64,000 nucleotides of DNA from Marinoscillum pacificum (lineage in GTDB: Bacteria; Bacteroidota; Bacteroidia; Cytophagales; Cyclobacteriaceae). The stretch covers positions 388,728-452,727 of the forward strand of contig NZ_JAMZMJ010000004.1 in the NCBI RefSeq assembly GCF_024714495.1. Direction: 5' to 3'. The stretch's first letter is position 1. The number at the start of each line of letters is the position of its first letter. The notes under the pieces are model-generated. The model was given only the letters and a program-made list of their open reading frames with translations. It made no database searches and had not been told where the DNA came from. The translations under genes were made by a program, and so were the position numbers. Below, in pieces: positions 61,501 to 64,000 of the stretch.

Positions 61501-64000
61501 ATGCTGTCTGGAACGATCCAAGTGTAAGATCCTGCCAATTCACTATGCGTACCTTCAACTATCGTAGCGAATTCACCTTCTTCAGTAGTCGATAAGCTCA
61601 ATGTAATCGCATCTGTTGCTGTAAAATTGGTACTTGTCCAACTAATGCTTACTTCATCACCAACTGTGTAGGTTTCTCCTCCATTTGGTGCAGTTAGAGT
61701 TACTGTTGGTACCGTTTGACTGATTGTAAAGTAACTGTTGCTAACATCTGAAACTGATTGAGTTGTATTCTCCACTTGAATCAAAGCAGTTGTCGTAACA
61801 CTTTCAGGAACAGTCCAAGTATATGAACCTGCAAGCTCACTATGAGTACCTTCAACTAACGTAGCAAATTCGCCTCCTTCAGTAGTAGACAAACCAATGA
61901 CTAAATTGTCGGTTTCATCAAAATTAGCAGCAGACCAGGTAATGGTTACTTGCTGTCCTACGGTATAATCCTGCTCACCATTTGGTGTAGTCACTATAAC
62001 CGAAGGAATCAATTCAGTCATAGAAAAATAAGAATCACTCAGATCTTCAACTCCTTTAGTGGTATTGCTGATTTTAATGAGTGCTGTAGTGGTAGTGCTG
62101 TCAGGAATTACCCAAGTGTAAGAACTACCAAGTTCACCAGATGTGCCTTCATGAATAGTCACAAAATCTCCACCTTCTTCCGTTGACAATCCGATAGTAA
62201 GATTATCTATAGAACTAAAGTTGGTAGAGGTCCATGTAATGTTGATTTGCTGGTTTTCGGTAAATGATTGACCTCCATTCGGGTAAGTCAATGAGACGGT
62301 TGGAGTATTATCCGTCAATGCGCCTGATATTACCCAATTCGCTTGAGTATTCGACCCAGAAGAACCAGACCAACTTCCTTGAATGTTGTGTCTGGCCACA
62401 TCAGCTAAAAAATTACCAGACTGATGATCAAACTTATAATAGGCCAACAGATCTGCGGAATTCTCAGGTACTGTTGTAAGCATGTATTCATTAAGCTCAG
62501 CCAGTGAACGTGCATCCGACCATATACGGACTTCATCCATTGATCCCACAAAAGGAAATGAACTTCCGGCTGGTTGTTGTCCAATGGTCATTGGTTGAGT
62601 GCTATTCAATTCGCGACTTCCAAGTCCACTGGCTTTTGCAGCTTCTATTCCGTTGAGGTAAATAACAGCGGAATCTCCAGCTCTAACTAATGCCATGTGA
62701 TTCCAAACATCAGTACTCACTGAGGCAGAAGTGGTGAGATCTGGCGTGTTGCTTCCTATAAATGCCGCGATAGTTCCTGAAGTGGTCAGGTAAATTCCCT
62801 GTGATCCTGAAGTAGTATTGTTATAGTCTGAAAGTAAAACCCTACTAGAGCTTAGATCTGAAACATTGAACCATGTTTCAATGGTATAAGCACCTGTACC
62901 AAAATTAAAGGCCTCAACACTATCCAGGGTGATTTTATCATCTGTACCATCAAAATTCAACGCTCTACCCGGAGCAAAATAGTTGGTACCATACCTAGAC
63001 TCTGAAGGAGCTGTAAAATTGGCATTAACTGCTACAACTCTCCACCAATATCCCACATTGCTGTTAATACTAGGAGTGTATTGGGTGGAATTGGCCGCCA
63101 GACTATTGGTGTAGGTACTCCAAGTGGTGTTATTGGATGAATACTGAACTCTGTAGTTTGTTTCAGAGGTGTCATTATCTGTCCAATATAGTGTAGCGGT
63201 GTTATTACTATTTTCGATTATGTAAAAATCCGATGGCGCGATTGCAGGAACCGCCACGGAAAACGTGGCATCACTCACATCAGAGATACCAAGAGTCGTG
63301 TTTGTGATACGGATTAATCCTTGAGATGTCACCAATGTAGGAACTATCCAAGAGTATGAATTTTCAGATACCGAAGCATAAGTGCCATCAAAAATGGAAC
63401 TGTATGTTGCTCCATTATCATCAGAAAACTCAATGGTTACGGCATCGGTACCTGTCCAATCAGCACCTAAATTCCAACCAATTGTTGTTTCAGCACCAGC
63501 AGCTAAAATTTCTCCTCCATTAGGTGTAAATAAAGCTACAGAAGGGCAAGTGCTACAAATACTGAAAGAAAGAGTCGTATCTCTAACGTTTCTAGTGCTA
63601 TTAATTACCAAAACTTTTATTGACGAATTGTCAATCAGTGGAGTCGTCCAGTTGTAGGTAGATTGATCTCCATTATTTGTTAATCCACTATAATATGGAT
63701 TTGCAATTGTTGTAAATGACGTTCCACCATTGGTACTATACCGGATGTTGAAATAATCATTAGTTCCCAAATCACCATTGATCCAGGTAATTGGCAAAAC
63801 AGATCCTTGAAGCACATATTGGCCATCTGTTGGAGATGTAATATCCACTTCCGGCTCGAAATATATTCGAAAGGTTTCGCTTGTGTCTGCTTTGCTACGA
63901 GTTGTATTCCTAACTATGATGTCCACATTCTGATCAATCAATGAACCAAAATCTGGTGCCGTCCAGGTATAGGTTGAAGAATCTCCATCATGGACCAAAT
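58539..64000 (-). CDS. Giant multidomain surface protein with T9SS tail (5' end outside the window)
   Basis: The frame is open to the right edge; at least 1819 residues are visible. In order: Ig-like domains of the Kre9/KNH kind (about 1-45, 48-148, 153-248), an FN3 domain (252-335), a LamG/concanavalin-like domain (345-510; ALNFDGTDDKITL), six more Kre9-like Ig repeats (566-1161), an unassigned domain (1166-1290), a short LRR block (1290-1400), an Ig-like domain (1405-1492), a CNA-B-like domain, a SdrD-like module with RKVKRAGCSVRRF (1633-1645), and a T9SS tail (VNVYPNPVSDYVT). It is predicted to be a surface adhesin or binding protein. Its C-terminal 400 residues are homologous to those of the LRR protein at 53503. 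Confidence 0.9.
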   Translation of the reverse strand, partial: LVHDGDSSTYTWTAPDFGSLIDQNVDIIVRNTTRSKADTSETFRIYFEPEVDITSPTDGQYVLQGSVLPITWINGDLGTNDYFNIRYSTNGGTSFTTIANPYYSGLTNNGDQSTYNWTTPLIDNSSIKVLVINSTRNVRDTTLSFSICSTCPSVALFTPNGGEILAAGAETTIGWNLGADWTGTDAVTIEFSDDNGATYSSIFDGTYASVSENSYSWIVPTLVTSQGLIRITNTTLGISDVSDATFSVAVPAIAPSDFYIIENSNNTATLYWTDNDTSETNYRVQYSSNNTTWSTYTNSLAANSTQYTPSINSNVGYWWRVVAVNANFTAPSESRYGTNYFAPGRALNFDGTDDKITLDSVEAFNFGTGAYTIETWFNVSDLSSSRVLLSDYNNTTSGSQGIYLTTSGTIAAFIGSNTPDLTTSASVSTDVWNHMALVRAGDSAVIYLNGIEAAKASGLGSRELNSTQPMTIGQQPAGSSFPFVGSMDEVRIWSDARSLAELNEYMLTTVPENSADLLAYYKFDHQSGNFLADVARHNIQGSWSGSSGSNTQANWVISGALTDNTPTVSLTYPNGGQSFTENQQINITWTSTNFSSIDNLTIGLSTEEGGDFVTIHEGTSGELGSSYTWVIPDSTTTTALIKISNTTKGVEDLSDSYFSMTELIPSVIVTTPNGEQDYTVGQQVTITWSAANFDETDNLVIGLSTTEGGEFATLVEGTHSELAGSYTWTVPESVTTTALIQVENTTQSVSDVSNSYFTISQTVPTVTLTAPNGGETYTVGDEVSISWTSTNFTATDAITLSLSTTEEGEFATIVEGTHSELAGSYTWIVPDSITTTALIKIENTTQEISDISDAYFTIAEVTSTIVVNTPNGGETYTVGDQVTIEWTQANFDDTDEIIIGLSTAEGGEFAAIVEGTQSELNGSFSWTVPDSVTTAALIKVENVTKAISDVSDAYFTINELVEPSVTVLSPNGAEILSTLSDFTISWDMVGAEETDQVAISLSMDSGETFGYLSQGILETTYPSNSFTWEVGDSVSTTALIVVENVTKNVRDTSDAVFTIENIVRNLSISSPTGGEQFIQGESYTISFESEGLLPTDELSFALSVDGGLTYPYTLIQASFSVFTDESFTWTVNQPVSSEAYLKASVAAYGIADTIDVEFTIIEPTDAPIFISKSASIVGDEMSLQYSMDDAGSVYVVVLEDQRAKPTADQVKAAAIGGEPLAGQMTSGSYTYATANTESTELLSASFIRGSVYDVYLTSEDDLGNLNPGVSIPNVKAQYTLLEQDSIIISNVYVTMGGADWENTAEDWNNLTLAQREEISVENSRITGVDFTDKGMTGDFTNEILGLDALSELILSGNLLTSVPDVNSLESLTLFDVSDNSLDFADLEPLVSLFSESEQYSPQALLGEADSVAIIRGSSYTFEYDIAGSANSYSWKVDYYKTYAEDFTTLEGATSPTLTISSLQYDSMGTYQMEIENELLPGLTLATAPVRLWGMTILELTVFGKDNELLSEGAAYALRNRGPGIPFDSIPKLENGQINPDGFKFTNGKLVFDNLILGDYLIAVRADPDEYLPTYYSSTYLWEEADTILFRGDFKDTMKMASIPEPLTPDDGSGLLSGTVESDFGANGRIDARRKVKRAGCSVRRFVPKGRTEQEDGEFELIAYVESDDEGRFTIEFLPAGLYRFNIEYPGIPMDKDSYVEFEIGEEGTTNNKIELQATVTEDGIVVERINLLSTRTSLVDVNVYPNPVSDYVTISLKSDLTGHSVSIINAAGDKLYNAEYDGKDLIWNAQNVASGIYYLLVIDERNHNRLITKKIIVQN
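61125..62303 (-). repeat. Tandem Ig-domain repeats in the giant gene
   Basis: Four consecutive units of about 97-98 codons (residues 566-958) with the pattern TAPNGGETYTVGDxVxIxWT ... SLSTTEGGEFATIVEGTHSE ... SYTWxVPDSxTTTALIKxEN ... ISDVSDAYFTI. They are also similar at DNA level, unlike the outer, more diverged copies, so they probably arose by recent duplication. Confidence 0.88.

Overview
The window reads as chromosomal DNA of a Bacteroidota bacterium, most likely a free-living, probably marine, member of the Cytophagales/Cytophagia. Evidence seen in the sequence: several secreted proteins end in type IX secretion (T9SS) C-terminal sorting domains with YPNP-type motifs; promoter-like TAnnTTTG -7 boxes occur, some with a TTTG/TTG -33 box; there are few Shine-Dalgarno sequences; and families typical of the phylum are present (DUF5723-type barrel, PorT-like barrel, GH3 protein, BlaI/BlaR pairs, SusD-free adhesins). 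I found no rRNA, tRNA, CRISPR array, IS transposase or prophage.

Layout. 1-8.7 kb: a FeoA-like start, a NarL-type response regulator, fumC, a SPOR-like envelope protein, map, an OmpA lipoprotein, a VOC protein, a ClC channel, then a 412-bp gap (7129-7540) with four DnaA-box-like 9-mers in mirror orientation (possible oriC), then two thioredoxin-fold proteins. 8.7-12.7 kb: a minus-strand blaI-blaR-DUF418-SRPBCC operon, with a BlaI-type operator and a BlaR1-like protease whose sensor is a degenerate cell-wall amidase, plus mscL. 12.7-15.9 kb: a secreted pectate lyase with two LacI-type operators and a terminator-like hairpin in its leader, followed by a 131-bp palindromic repeat. 15.9-32.9 kb: housekeeping genes (mazG, glmM, cysteine desulfurase, hemH, recJ, lptB, rluD) with small hypotheticals. 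32.9-45.2 kb: a lipoprotein/DUF5723 pair with a basic repeat tail, radA, a PorT-like barrel, pheA, glyA-tatC-rpiB and rbfA-LolC/E.

45.3-53.5 kb: a SNF2 helicase, a double retropepsin-PDZ protein, then a compact type III polyketide locus (flavoprotein, UbiA prenyltransferase, chalcone-synthase-like PKS, methyltransferase) that may make a methylated and/or hydroxylated phenolic lipid or quinone. 53.5-64 kb: three minus-strand surface-protein genes in a row: a giant multi-Ig/LamG/LRR protein (its 5' end lies outside the window), a tail-fibre-like repeat protein, and an LRR protein. The first and last share a C-terminal module with a conserved cationic cysteine motif and a T9SS tail.

A general feature is tight packing. 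Eight of eleven convergent gene pairs overlap or abut at their stop codons (often TTAA or CTAG, which encode a stop on both strands); the other three junctions each carry a hairpin. Coding calls for named enzymes are firm. Operators, promoters, the origin candidate and the pathway for the polyketide locus are inferences from sequence patterns read by eye.
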